9,066 nt of DNA from Victivallales bacterium (GCA_018648945.1 JABGQJ010000282.1:1-9066), one strand, 5' to 3'; counted from the stretch's first letter, positions 1 to 6,495 are shown. Translations and numbers: made by a program. The notes: a model not told the origin generated them from the sequence alone.

Positions 1-1231
1 AGAAGCGGCGGACGGTGACCGGGGTGAACATGTCTCGGTCCACCACGTGGGCGGCCACGCCGGGGAGGCGGGCTTCGAGCCAGGCCAACTGACGATCCAT
101 GGCGACGCGTTTGGCTTCGGCATAGGCATCGGGAGCGAGGGCAAACCAGGGGGCGGGGCTGGCGAGTTGGGTCACGCGCAACTGGTTGCGCTCGGTGCCC
201 TCCGTACCGGTCTGGAAGTTGCCGGGAGCGCAGAGCACGCCACTGGTGGGGTCCAAGAGCTCTGTGGGCACGCGGTAGTCGAAGCGGGGGCTGGTGCGGA
301 AGAACTCGATGCAGGACTCGTGCCCTAGCGTCTTGGGTTCGCAGTCGAGGATGAACATGGTCTCGGCGTAGCCCAATTGCCCTTCGGGTCGGTCTGCGGG
401 TGGTTGGGGCTGGCAGAGGCCCAGAGTCTCCAGATAGCCCGCGCAGGAGAGCACGCGGCGGGCTTGGATCTGGGTGCCATCGTCCAATTCCACGCCTTGC
501 ACGGCATCACCTTCGGTCAGGAGTGCCCGGGCGCCGCAGCGCAGGCGGAGCTCGCCGCCGGAGGAGCGGTAGCGGTCGAGAAGGGTCTTGATGACCGGGC
601 GCATGCCGCGGCGCGGGCGGCAGAAGCCTTCCAGGAAGATGCTCTGGAACATCACGCAGAACTGCCCGAAGTCCATGTCGCGTTCGCAGGCGTTGCCGTA
701 GTACATGATCGGCTGGAAGAGGGCATCGACCAGATCGGCGCTGGCGAGGAAACGCCCCAGCACGTCACGGCTGGACTCATGCTCGGCATCGAGGGCAAGG
801 GAGTCGTAGTTGCGGATGTGTTCGACCAAGGCGTGGAAACCGTCGGCTTCGGCGGGAAACACGCGGTCGACGTCCCCGGCGAAGTCAGCGAAATCGTTGG
901 TGAAGCGCAGTGAGGCATCGGGGGTGGTCACCAACGAGAAGCTCTGGGGACAGAGGTCCAGATCCTCACGGCGCAGGCGCAACTGGCGCAGGAGTCGGCT
1001 GAGGGGGGCGCGGCGGTTCTCGCGGGGGGCGAAGTTGGTCACCGCATGCAGGCCAAGGCTGATCCACTCGCCACCGCGTCGGTAGAAGGAGTTGAGCCCG
1101 CCCGGAAAGTGGTGGCGCTCCAGGATGACGACGCGCTGGCCGTAGTGGGCCAGGCGAATGCCGGCGGCCAGGCCGGAGAGGCCCGCACCAATGATCACGG
1201 TGTCGTAGGTATGGTGGGAAACGGATGGCAT
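1..1231 (-). CDS. CrtI/phytoene desaturase-like FAD-dependent oxidoreductase (3' end outside window)
   Basis: Likely a flavoprotein of the amine-oxidase/phytoene-desaturase superfamily (COG1233 type), which uses FAD to desaturate or isomerise polyenes and related lipids. The frame is open for 410 codons from ATG 1229-1231 and runs off the left edge. The N-terminus has a Rossmann dinucleotide fold: strand then GAGLSG at residues 15-20, the acidic residue E38 that would hold the FAD ribose, and FPGG at 42-45 (second FAD loop). Further CrtI-like stretches are GLHAVTN (60-66), a YYGNA...DMDFGQF block near 180 and an FLEGFCRPRRGMRP block near 200. The window ends at TPVTVRRF, close to where the C-terminal FAD/substrate motif normally begins, so perhaps 80-120 residues are missing. 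No strong Shine-Dalgarno sequence precedes the ATG. It is divergent from the membrane-protein gene at 1418. No other carotenoid gene is in the window, so the substrate is unknown. Confidence 0.85.
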   Translation of the reverse strand, partial: MPSVSHHTYDTVIIGAGLSGLAAGIRLAHYGQRVVILERHHFPGGLNSFYRRGGEWISLGLHAVTNFAPRENRRAPLSRLLRQLRLRREDLDLCPQSFSLVTTPDASLRFTNDFADFAGDVDRVFPAEADGFHALVEHIRNYDSLALDAEHESSRDVLGRFLASADLVDALFQPIMYYGNACERDMDFGQFCVMFQSIFLEGFCRPRRGMRPVIKTLLDRYRSSGGELRLRCGARALLTEGDAVQGVELDDGTQIQARRVLSCAGYLETLGLCQPQPPADRPEGQLGYAETMFILDCEPKTLGHESCIEFFRTSPRFDYRVPTELLDPTSGVLCAPGNFQTGTEGTERNQLRVTQLASPAPWFALAPDAYAEAKRVAMDRQLAWLEARLPGVAAHVVDRDMFTPVTVRRF

Positions 1232-1358
1232 GGGGACTCTGGGTTGACGCGTTTTCGGGCAAGAGAATCTACTATGGCCATGGGCGAATACGATCTGTGC
1301 TTGCCCCGCTTCGGTGGGTTTGCGTTTGCCTCAGGTTACTGGATAGTATGCAATCCGT

Positions 1359-1374
1359 GTTGGTGCGCACCAAC
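1359..1374. promoter_or_regulatory. Perfect 16-bp palindrome, candidate operator
   Basis: GTTGGTGC is followed directly by its reverse complement GCACCAAC with no spacer, and the symmetry stops at the next base on both sides. It lies 43 bp before the ATG at 1418 and 127 bp before the start of the divergent oxidoreductase gene. Such a dyad is typical of a site for a dimeric repressor. It overlaps the possible -35 of the minus-strand gene. No regulator gene is in the window, so the binding protein is unknown. Confidence 0.5.
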
Positions 1375-1402
1375 CTCCGACAGGATCAGTGAACCCAGCT
1401 TC

Positions 1403-1409
1403 AAGGTGA
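1403..1409 (+). promoter_or_regulatory. Ribosome binding site fixing the start at 1418
   Basis: AAGGTGA lies 8 nt before the ATG at 1418-1420. The frame stays open upstream to 1046, deep inside the opposite-strand oxidoreductase gene. This site and the start of hydrophobic, protein-like sequence after it favour 1418 as the true start. Confidence 0.6.
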
Positions 1410-1417
1410 CAGACCGG

Positions 1418-2062
1418 ATGTCCGAACCCGAATCGAACAATGTCCCAGCTGAGCCGGGCGAGAACTCCACGCGCGCGGCTGATCGCTTCCGCCTCCTGAG
1501 CAAGCTGATCAAGGCCGTCCCAGCGGAAGTCTCGTGGTGCTGGCTGCTGGTGGTGCTGATTCCGCCCGTGGCGGTCGTGTTGGCCGATGTGTGCGGTGCC
1601 ACCTGGTTCTACGGCAAGGGGCTACATGAGACTATTGCGATCCCGGTGCTGGCGATCGCTGCAGCCGCGTGGTTGGGGCGGGCCGTGTGGGAACGAAGCG
1701 CTTTCATTGGCCTGGTAGCCGCCCAGGTGGTGGTGTTCCTCCTGCGTGAGATCCACTTTGGCTGGACCAAGAACGGGGTGTATGTGCTTACCGCCATCAT
1801 TGGTTTGGTTGGATTGCGCATGGCGTGGCGCACGGACTGGAAGGCCGTGCTGCCTCGGGTGGACTGGCGGCTGGTGTCGGCGTTGGCCGTCACCGTGGCC
1901 AGCTATGCGGTGGCTTTGATCGTGCAGCGGCGGGCCTTCAAGGGGATTCCCGGCGAGGAACGTCTGCACATCGCCTTCGAGGAAGTGCTGGAAACAGGGG
2001 CGCATCTGTGCTTCTTGGCGAGCGCCTTCGTGCGGACAAGGAGGAAGGCCAGCGAGGGGTGA
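1418..2062 (+). CDS. Six-helix integral membrane protein of unknown function
   Basis: I do not recognise the family. The 214-residue product has a polar, acidic N-terminus (about 1-22) followed by a short basic stretch. Six hydrophobic segments follow, at about 40-58, 73-92, 95-113, 119-137, 151-170 and 186-204, and a basic tail (RTRRK). Charged residues sit at helix edges: R110, E111 and H113 after helix 3, and an EEVLETG cluster at 188-194 leading into helix 6. Such residues could be functional in a transporter or membrane enzyme, but nothing identifies a substrate. There is no signal peptide beyond the first helix. The ATG at 1418 has a good Shine-Dalgarno 8 nt upstream. The CHR pair starts 49 bp downstream on the same strand, so the three genes may be cotranscribed; whether they share a function is unknown. 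Confidence 0.7.
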   Translation: MSEPESNNVPAEPGENSTRAADRFRLLSKLIKAVPAEVSWCWLLVVLIPPVAVVLADVCGATWFYGKGLHETIAIPVLAIAAAAWLGRAVWERSAFIGLVAAQVVVFLLREIHFGWTKNGVYVLTAIIGLVGLRMAWRTDWKAVLPRVDWRLVSALAVTVASYAVALIVQRRAFKGIPGEERLHIAFEEVLETGAHLCFLASAFVRTRRKASEG

Positions 2063-2111
2063 GAAGCCACTGCGTAGAGGCCCTCCCCACTCCCCGTTCG
2101 GATCGATCGCC

Positions 2112-2687
2112 ATGCCCATTTCGCTGGAGGTCTTCCTGTCGTTCTTCAAGGTCGGTTGGTTCGCCTTCGGCGGCGGCTACGCGATTCTGCCCCTGTACGA
2201 GGCGGAACTGGCGGACAAGAAGAAGTGGGTTGGGCACGAGGAAATCCTCGATGTCTACGCCGTGGGGCAGTCCGTGCCCGGGGTGATCGCCATCAACACG
2301 GCGACTCTGCTGGGCTACCGGGTTGGGGGTCGTTTGGGAGGCTTGATGGCCGCCTTTGGCGTCATTCTGCCGGCCTTTCTCGTGATTCTCTTCGTCGCCA
2401 TTGTCCTGCCGCAGTTCAAGGACTACCGGGTTGTCCGGGCCGTGCTGATGGGCATCCGGCCAGCGGTAGCTGCGCTCATCCTCCGGGCCGCAATTCGCAT
2501 TGGGAAGCGTTCGCTGTTGGACTGGGTGACCTGGGGCCTGGCAACCGTGGCAGTGGTCCTGATGCTCTTCACAGGTGTGCATCCCGCCATCCTGATCGGT
2601 GGCTCGGCCCTGCTGGGGTTGGGGGTCTATCACGGTTGGCAGAGATGCGCGGAGCGAGTCCTGCGCCTTGAGGAGACCAGCCAGTGA
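2112..2687 (+). CDS. chrA: Chromate transporter (CHR) family, half-size subunit, N-domain type
   Basis: A 191-residue membrane protein of the CHR family. Full-length ChrA is about 400 residues and is two homologous halves fused; this is one half. Family marks are the N-terminal FKVGWFAFGGGYAILPL block (12-28), QSVPGVIAINTAT (53-65) before a glycine-rich helix, and GIRPAV (114-119). Most of the rest is hydrophobic, consistent with about six membrane passes. In such pairs both halves are needed to export chromate, as described for the Bacillus subtilis short CHR pair. Many homologues have never been tested, so chromate may not be the natural substrate, and sulfate-like oxyanions are possible. 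The start ATG lacks a good Shine-Dalgarno, but the family block begins right after it. The stop overlaps the GTG start of the partner gene by 4 nt, suggesting coupled translation and equal amounts of the two subunits. Confidence 0.9.
   Translation: MPISLEVFLSFFKVGWFAFGGGYAILPLYEAELADKKKWVGHEEILDVYAVGQSVPGVIAINTATLLGYRVGGRLGGLMAAFGVILPAFLVILFVAIVLPQFKDYRVVRAVLMGIRPAVAALILRAAIRIGKRSLLDWVTWGLATVAVVLMLFTGVHPAILIGGSALLGLGVYHGWQRCAERVLRLEETSQ
2670..2676 (+). promoter_or_regulatory. Ribosome binding site for the GTG start at 2684
   Basis: GAGGAGA inside the end of the first CHR gene lies 7 nt before GTG 2684-2686. It favours this GTG over the in-frame ATG at 2699, which would remove five residues and lose the 4-nt stop/start overlap. 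Confidence 0.6.
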
Positions 2688-3250
2688 TTCACCTCCGCAT
2701 GCTCGCAACGTTTGCCAAGATCGGCTTCTTCACCATCGGCGGCGGCTATGCCATGATCCCGCTCATGCAGCGTGAGCTGGCCACGAATGGGTGGCTCAGC
2801 CCGGCCGAGTTCGTGGACATTCTCGGCATCTCCGAGATGACCCCCGGCCCCATCGCGGTGAACTCGGCGACCTTCGTCGGCTACAACGTATCGTCCAGTG
2901 TGGGCGGTGCGGCCTTGGCGACACTGGGGGTGGCGTTGCCGTCACTGACCCTGGTCCTGGCGGTGTCCGCCGCCTTTTTCCGCTACCGGAGCCATCCGGG
3001 CAAGATCGTGACCTTCCATTTCATCCGCCCGGTCGTCACCGGGCTGCTGGCGGTGGCGGCGGTGACGGTCGCGACGCAGGCATTCCTGGCCACGGGCGCC
3101 GACTGGAGCCAGGGGGTGGCGGCGCTGAACCCTTGGTCGGTCGCCATCTTCGTCCTGGCTCTGGTTGGGCTGCTGCGCTACAAGCTCAACCCGATCCTGG
3201 TGATCTTGGGCAGCGGGGTCTGCGGCATTCTGGCAATGCCGTTTTCCTAA
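2684..3250 (+). CDS. chrA: Chromate transporter (CHR) family, half-size subunit, C-domain type
   Basis: A 188-residue partner of the preceding subunit and homologous to it. It repeats the opening block as FAKIGFFTIGGGYAMIPL (10-27). It carries the proline-rich signature EMTPGPIAVNSAT (51-63), where the first subunit has PGVIAIN, and RPVV at 115-118. The C-terminal KLNPILVILGSGVCGIL (167-183) is also typical of the family. The two halves are different rather than a recent duplication, as expected for a heterodimer that replaces a fused ChrA. It starts with GTG, overlapping the previous stop by 4 nt and preceded by a strong GAGGAGA site. Its TAA stop overlaps the stop codon of the convergent rRNA methyltransferase gene, leaving no space for a terminator between them. 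The family call is secure; the substrate is not. Confidence 0.9.
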   Translation: MIHLRMLATFAKIGFFTIGGGYAMIPLMQRELATNGWLSPAEFVDILGISEMTPGPIAVNSATFVGYNVSSSVGGAALATLGVALPSLTLVLAVSAAFFRYRSHPGKIVTFHFIRPVVTGLLAVAAVTVATQAFLATGADWSQGVAALNPWSVAIFVLALVGLLRYKLNPILVILGSGVCGILAMPFS

Positions 3251-3972
3251 TCCCCTGCGAAGGCCGCCAGGGCGATTCCGGCCGCGACCGAGGCGTTGAG
3301 CGAGGACACCCGCCCACGACGGGGAATGCTGACGACGTCATCCGCTTCGTTGAGGATGAACTGGCGCACGCCCTTGTTCTCGCCGCCCACGACCAGGAGG
3401 AGCTTGTCGGGAAGCCGCCGCTGCAGTTCCTCGACCGTGGTCTCGCCCTTGCTGTGGAGGGCCGCGATGTGGTAGCCTTCGTCCTTGGCGATCTTCACGT
3501 ATTGGTTGGTCGAGCAGTTCTTGGCGATGGCGAGGTGGTCAAGGGCGCCGGCGCTGACCTTCGCAACCGAGGGGAGGGCCCCCGGCACACCACGCTTGGG
3601 CAGCAGGACCGCATCGAAACCAAGGACCTCCGCCGAACGGATGATGGCACCCACGTTGTGCGGGTCCTCGATGTTGTCGAGCAGGACGAGACGGGGCTTG
3701 CCGATCAGTTCGGCATATGGGATGTATGGGTAGGGTTCGGTGACCAGGACGACGCCCTGGTGCTCCCGGGTGTTCGCCAACTCCATGAGTTTGCCCTTCT
3801 CGACCAACTCGTGGGGGATCCCATAGTTCTTGAGGACCGCCGTCAGCTTGCGCAGGCGTGGGCTGATGGCAGTGGAGCGATTGAGATAGGCCGTCAGCAC
3901 CTTGCGGCGGCCGGCGATGATCGCCTCAAAGGCGGGGTTCACACCATAGACGATGGCGGTTTCTTCGCGCAT
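3247..3972 (-). CDS. rlmB: 23S rRNA (guanosine-2'-O)-methyltransferase, TrmH/SpoU family (RlmB type)
   Basis: A 241-residue SPOUT-class methyltransferase that should use S-adenosylmethionine to methylate a ribose 2'-OH, most likely of G2251 in 23S rRNA. Residues 5-80 form the small substrate-binding domain (starting IVYGVNPAFEAI). The three knotted-fold motifs are all present. Motif 1 is DNIEDPHNVGAIIRSAE (99-115), with N106 and the catalytic R112. Motif 2 is VVGGENKGVR (194-203). Motif 3 is IPRRGRVSSLNASVAAGIA (216-234). Length is typical of RlmB. The ATG is preceded by AAAGGAA about 4 nt upstream, and only 15 nt separate it from the stop of the UroD-like gene, so it is probably the last gene of that operon. 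TrmH-family members are hard to separate by eye; methylation of another 23S rRNA or tRNA site is possible. Confidence 0.92.
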   Translation of the reverse strand: MREETAIVYGVNPAFEAIIAGRRKVLTAYLNRSTAISPRLRKLTAVLKNYGIPHELVEKGKLMELANTREHQGVVLVTEPYPYIPYAELIGKPRLVLLDNIEDPHNVGAIIRSAEVLGFDAVLLPKRGVPGALPSVAKVSAGALDHLAIAKNCSTNQYVKIAKDEGYHIAALHSKGETTVEELQRRLPDKLLLVVGGENKGVRQFILNEADDVVSIPRRGRVSSLNASVAAGIALAAFAGD

Positions 3973-3976
3973 GTGA

Positions 3977-3983
3977 TTCCTTT
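3977..3983 (-). promoter_or_regulatory. Ribosome binding site for rlmB
   Basis: On the minus strand this reads AAAGGAA, 4 nt before the ATG at 3970-3972. It lies in the 15-nt gap after the UroD-like stop codon and supports the chosen start and separate translation of rlmB on a shared transcript. Confidence 0.6.
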
Positions 3984-3987
3984 GGAG

Positions 3988-5037
3988 CTAGGCGGTGTGT
4001 ACCAGACCGTGGAGATCGCGACCGGCGGCCACGGCACGTTCCGCCTCTGGACGGGGCAGGCCGATGATCGGCACGCCCTTGTCCACCGTGTGGCAGTAGA
4101 TCGTCTCCATGTCGTTGTATTCGGGCTGCGACATGTTGATGGCATATAGACCATCAAGCGCGGTGAGCTGTTCCATGTAGTGGTCGCCCCGACCGCAGAA
4201 ATGGTCCACGCCGCCGCCGAATTCGCTCAGTAGACGCTGATTGTAGGGGGCGATGAACTCGCCGAACATCTCCGGGGAGAGGTTCATGGCCGAATCGTCC
4301 CGGAGGGTGATGTGCCCCCGGTGCATCATGGTCCAATGGGTGTCGGTGTCGCCCTCGGTGGGGATGATCTCCAGCCATTTCCGGCGGAAGGCGATGTAGG
4401 TGTCGCAGATGAGGTCGAGGAGCTGGTGGACGAGGTCGCCATTGTCGAAGAACTCGAGGAAGATACCACTGCCCCAGATCACTTCGCATACGTCCATCGG
4501 CCCCTGCATGTCCGGATGGAAGATCCTGACATGCTTGGCGATCTTGGGGTAGTCGGCAAAGATGGAGACGAAGCGTTGCCCCATCTCCATCACCTGCTCG
4601 CCGTAGCCGGCGGCGAGATCGGGCACGCCCTGCTTGACCAACTTCCGGATGGCATCGGCCCCGCCTTCGATGGGTTCGGAGGTGGGGAGGGTGTTGTACA
4701 CATCATCCATCACGAAGAGCTTCACGCCGAACAGGGATGGCAGGATGCTCGACCCGTAGTTGCAGCGCGCGTTGAGCAACTGGCCCCGGCCACCGGCAAG
4801 GGTACCCGAACAACCGGCCAGCTGTTGGAGGAGCATGCAGTCGTAGTCATTGAGAGCCTGGTTCACGCGCACGCTCGGCCATTGCACAGTCGGAGCGCTC
4901 TTCGTCGCCCGCGTGGGGCTGAAGAGATCGCCAGTGAACTCGCCCATCGTGAAGGTGGTCCAGTCTTGCCAGAGCTGGTCCTCGACGGCGGGGTCGATAC
5001 GGCTTTCCAGGTCGTCCAGAAACGGTCGGATGTCCAT
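3988..5037 (-). CDS. Uroporphyrinogen decarboxylase-like (UroD/MtaA superfamily) protein
   Basis: A 349-residue protein of the UroD/cobalamin-methyltransferase superfamily, a (beta/alpha)8 barrel. It is unlikely to be the haem enzyme HemE: the arginine-rich PxRxxGRY substrate loop near the HemE N-terminus is missing. The best match is the C-terminal half: RDDSAMNLSPEMFGEFIAPY (246-265), then the fGG-xxxHFCGRGDHY segment (273-287) and GLYAINMSQPE (296-306). H279-x-C281 resembles the HxC pair that binds zinc in MtaA/MetE-type methyltransferases. A later cysteine, C315, exists but lies closer than the usual third ligand, so zinc binding is uncertain. No corrinoid protein or reactivator is nearby. 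It follows the hexokinase by 81 bp and precedes rlmB by 15 bp. The ATG lacks a clear Shine-Dalgarno. Similar uncharacterised genes are common in PVC-type genomes. The substrate is unknown. Confidence 0.8.
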   Translation of the reverse strand: MDIRPFLDDLESRIDPAVEDQLWQDWTTFTMGEFTGDLFSPTRATKSAPTVQWPSVRVNQALNDYDCMLLQQLAGCSGTLAGGRGQLLNARCNYGSSILPSLFGVKLFVMDDVYNTLPTSEPIEGGADAIRKLVKQGVPDLAAGYGEQVMEMGQRFVSIFADYPKIAKHVRIFHPDMQGPMDVCEVIWGSGIFLEFFDNGDLVHQLLDLICDTYIAFRRKWLEIIPTEGDTDTHWTMMHRGHITLRDDSAMNLSPEMFGEFIAPYNQRLLSEFGGGVDHFCGRGDHYMEQLTALDGLYAINMSQPEYNDMETIYCHTVDKGVPIIGLPRPEAERAVAAGRDLHGLVHTA

Positions 5038-5118
5038 CGTGCAGGGGGCCTCGTTGATTCGCGCAAAAAGGAAATGAGCATTCCCGTCCTCTGCACGGAA
5101 CGGAATACAGCAGGGAAG

Positions 5119-6423
5119 TTAGACGGTCAGCCCGGCCACGGCGGCGCCGATCACGGGTGCTTCATCGACCTGAATGGTGTCGAAGAAGATGCCGCGGCTG
5201 CCAAGAATCTGGCGGAGATAGGCCTCGGTCATGCTCTTCAGGTTGTTGGTCTTGTAGTAGGTGGAGCCGTCCATGACCACGCAAACGGGGTGGAGGGGGC
5301 TCATCCCCGCGCCACTCTTGATGGCAGGGGCGGCGACATTGATGGCGACCAGCAACGCCGCGCGACGGATCACGGCGGCGGTGATGCACATCACCAACTC
5401 ACGGTCCTCGTCGTTGAAGTCGGGCGTATTGAAGATGCTCTCGCGGTAGGGATTCCAGAGGAAGTCGTCCATGGTCTTGGTCTCAAGCTCTTCCCACGCC
5501 GTGACCTGGTCGGCTGCCGTGGCGGAGAACAGACCTTCCACCGCCGCCGCCTTCATGGCGTAGAGTCCCACCCCCCCGAGGTAGCCGCCGGAGATCATCT
5601 TCTCGAACTTCTGCTTGCCCTCCGAGGGCATGGTGGCATCAAACGCGAGATCAATGTCCGTGCGGGGACACTTGGCAAAGGCACCGGACTCGAGGTTGAT
5701 CGCCATGGTTCCTGCGGGCAGGTCGCTCTTCTTGGTGATCTTGGCATTCTGCTCGACGTAGGCCGAGTTGGAACCAGTTCCCTCAATCACGCCCAGGTAG
5801 GTCTCGTATTGGCGGGCGCCGCCGACGCTCTTGCCAGCCAGGAGGGTGGCGATGGTGTCATTGAGAATGACCACCTTCTTGCCGCCTTTGCCGCGGGCTT
5901 CCAGCCGATCCGTTAGATTCTTGCCGATATACTCGCCGACCACATCGGGAGCCTGGATTTCCTTGGTCCAGTGGATGAGCTTGCCATCGCACTCGGGGGT
6001 GACTTCGGTGGCGTAGCTGAAGCAGAAGCCGATCCGGTCGGAGTCGTCGATCACTGGCATCAGGAAGTCGGCCATGCGTTCGAAGAACTCCTCCTTGGTG
6101 ACGTAGCCGTCGGTGCCGGGCATGGGGGCCTTGTGGAAGTTGGCCATCTCGTAGCTGCCATCCTCGGCGAAGGTAATGGTGGCCACGCGCAGATTGGTGC
6201 CGCCCGCATCCATGACGATCACCGGCGTGTTGGCCGGGACCGGGTTATCGACCGACACGTAGGTCGGGATGGTGGCCAGAGAGCTATCCTCGCCGGCAAG
6301 CCCCTTCTCCATCTCGGAGACGAACTCGTGGATCACGGCATCGACGTCGATGGCGTCGGCCAGGAGCTTGTGCTTCTCAAGGAACTGCTGGGCGCGTTCT
6401 TTCATGGCCATGGGAAGATCCAT
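5119..6423 (-). CDS. Eukaryotic-type hexokinase
   Basis: A 434-residue cytosolic kinase that should transfer phosphate from ATP to glucose or a related hexose, giving the 6-phosphate for glycolysis. It belongs to the eukaryotic hexokinase family (Pfam Hexokinase_1/2), not the ROK or Glk glucokinases usual in bacteria. Visible motifs are phosphate-1 DAGGTNLRV (72-80), the sugar loop GFCFSYATEV (132-141) leading to HWTKE (151-155), LNDTIATLLAG (187-197), GTGSNSAY (215-222), NLESGAF (243-249) and FEKMISGGYLGG (273-284). By eye all glucose contacts known from human glucokinase are conserved: T153, K154, N188, catalytic D189, N219, E245 and E274. Length fits a single-domain 50-kDa enzyme. No Shine-Dalgarno is clear; ATG codons 5 and 7 are alternative starts. 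First gene of the operon with the UroD-like gene and rlmB, divergent from the lyase-like gene. Confidence 0.92.
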   Translation of the reverse strand: MDLPMAMKERAQQFLEKHKLLADAIDVDAVIHEFVSEMEKGLAGEDSSLATIPTYVSVDNPVPANTPVIVMDAGGTNLRVATITFAEDGSYEMANFHKAPMPGTDGYVTKEEFFERMADFLMPVIDDSDRIGFCFSYATEVTPECDGKLIHWTKEIQAPDVVGEYIGKNLTDRLEARGKGGKKVVILNDTIATLLAGKSVGGARQYETYLGVIEGTGSNSAYVEQNAKITKKSDLPAGTMAINLESGAFAKCPRTDIDLAFDATMPSEGKQKFEKMISGGYLGGVGLYAMKAAAVEGLFSATAADQVTAWEELETKTMDDFLWNPYRESIFNTPDFNDEDRELVMCITAAVIRRAALLVAINVAAPAIKSGAGMSPLHPVCVVMDGSTYYKTNNLKSMTEAYLRQILGSRGIFFDTIQVDEAPVIGAAVAGLTV

Positions 6424-6466
6424 TACGCTAGGGTTGGGGTATGGCAGAGATCATGCAATGCCGGGG

Positions 6467-6495
6467 AATATAGTGGCAGGGCCTATCCCTGCCAG
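6467..6495 (-). promoter_or_regulatory. Candidate sigma70 promoter of the hexokinase operon
   Basis: On the minus strand CTGGCA (6490-6495, 4 of 6 matches to the -35 consensus) is followed after 17 bp by TATATT (6467-6472, 5 of 6 matches to -10). Transcription would begin near 6460, giving a leader of about 37 nt before the ATG at 6423. Spacing and position are right, but the call rests on consensus alone. Confidence 0.45.
6474..6494. promoter_or_regulatory. Inverted repeat within the hexokinase promoter, candidate operator
   Basis: Perfect 8-bp arms TGGCAGGG (6474-6481) and CCCTGCCA (6487-6494) flank a 5-bp centre. The repeat fills the spacer of the candidate hexokinase promoter and overlaps its -35, a classic place for a repressor or a MerR-like activator. 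A transcription terminator is unlikely: no T-run follows on either strand and the repeat lies upstream of both genes. The regulator is not in the window. Confidence 0.5.

Larger units (their letters stand above)
1232..1417. promoter_or_regulatory. Divergent intergenic control region
   Basis: This 186-bp gap separates two genes transcribed away from each other, so it should hold both promoters. Its one clear feature is a perfect 16-bp palindrome (annotated separately). A weak minus-strand promoter can be drawn, with -10 TACTAT at 1343-1348 and -35-like TTGGTG at 1368-1373, but its 19-bp spacer is long. No convincing plus-strand promoter was found: TTGCCT at 1326-1331 has only poor -10 partners. 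No small gene is supported here. Confidence 0.5.

Noticed and set aside
1046..1417. Upstream extension of the membrane-protein frame back to 1046
   Set aside because: The extension covers the start of the opposite-strand oxidoreductase gene and the palindrome and encodes no recognisable sequence. The ATG at 1418 has a good Shine-Dalgarno.
1938..2708. Minus-strand open frame (256 codons) opposite the first CHR gene
   Set aside because: The translation is polar and rich in Gln, His and Pro without a domain, while the plus strand encodes a clear CHR transporter subunit.
2791..4149. Plus-strand open frame (452 codons) spanning the CHR gene, rlmB and the UroD-like 3' end
   Set aside because: It runs through three genes with clear family motifs in other frames, and the predicted protein has no recognisable feature.
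3988..5037. Calling this gene hemE (haem biosynthesis)
   Set aside because: The HemE N-terminal arginine-rich substrate loop is absent and no other haem gene is present. The HxC motif fits the methyltransferase side of the superfamily better.
5065..5084. Terminator-like hairpin after the hexokinase (minus strand: GGAA, 7-nt loop, TTCC, then TTTTT)
   Set aside because: A stem of only 4-5 bp with A-T pairs next to the loop is too weak. At most it would reduce read-through into the UroD-like gene.
4312..5916. Plus-strand open frame (534 codons) opposite the UroD-like and hexokinase genes
   Set aside because: It crosses two well-supported genes and their intergenic gap, and its translation is low-complexity (Gly, His, Val, Asp) with no motif. 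It is a GC-driven shadow.
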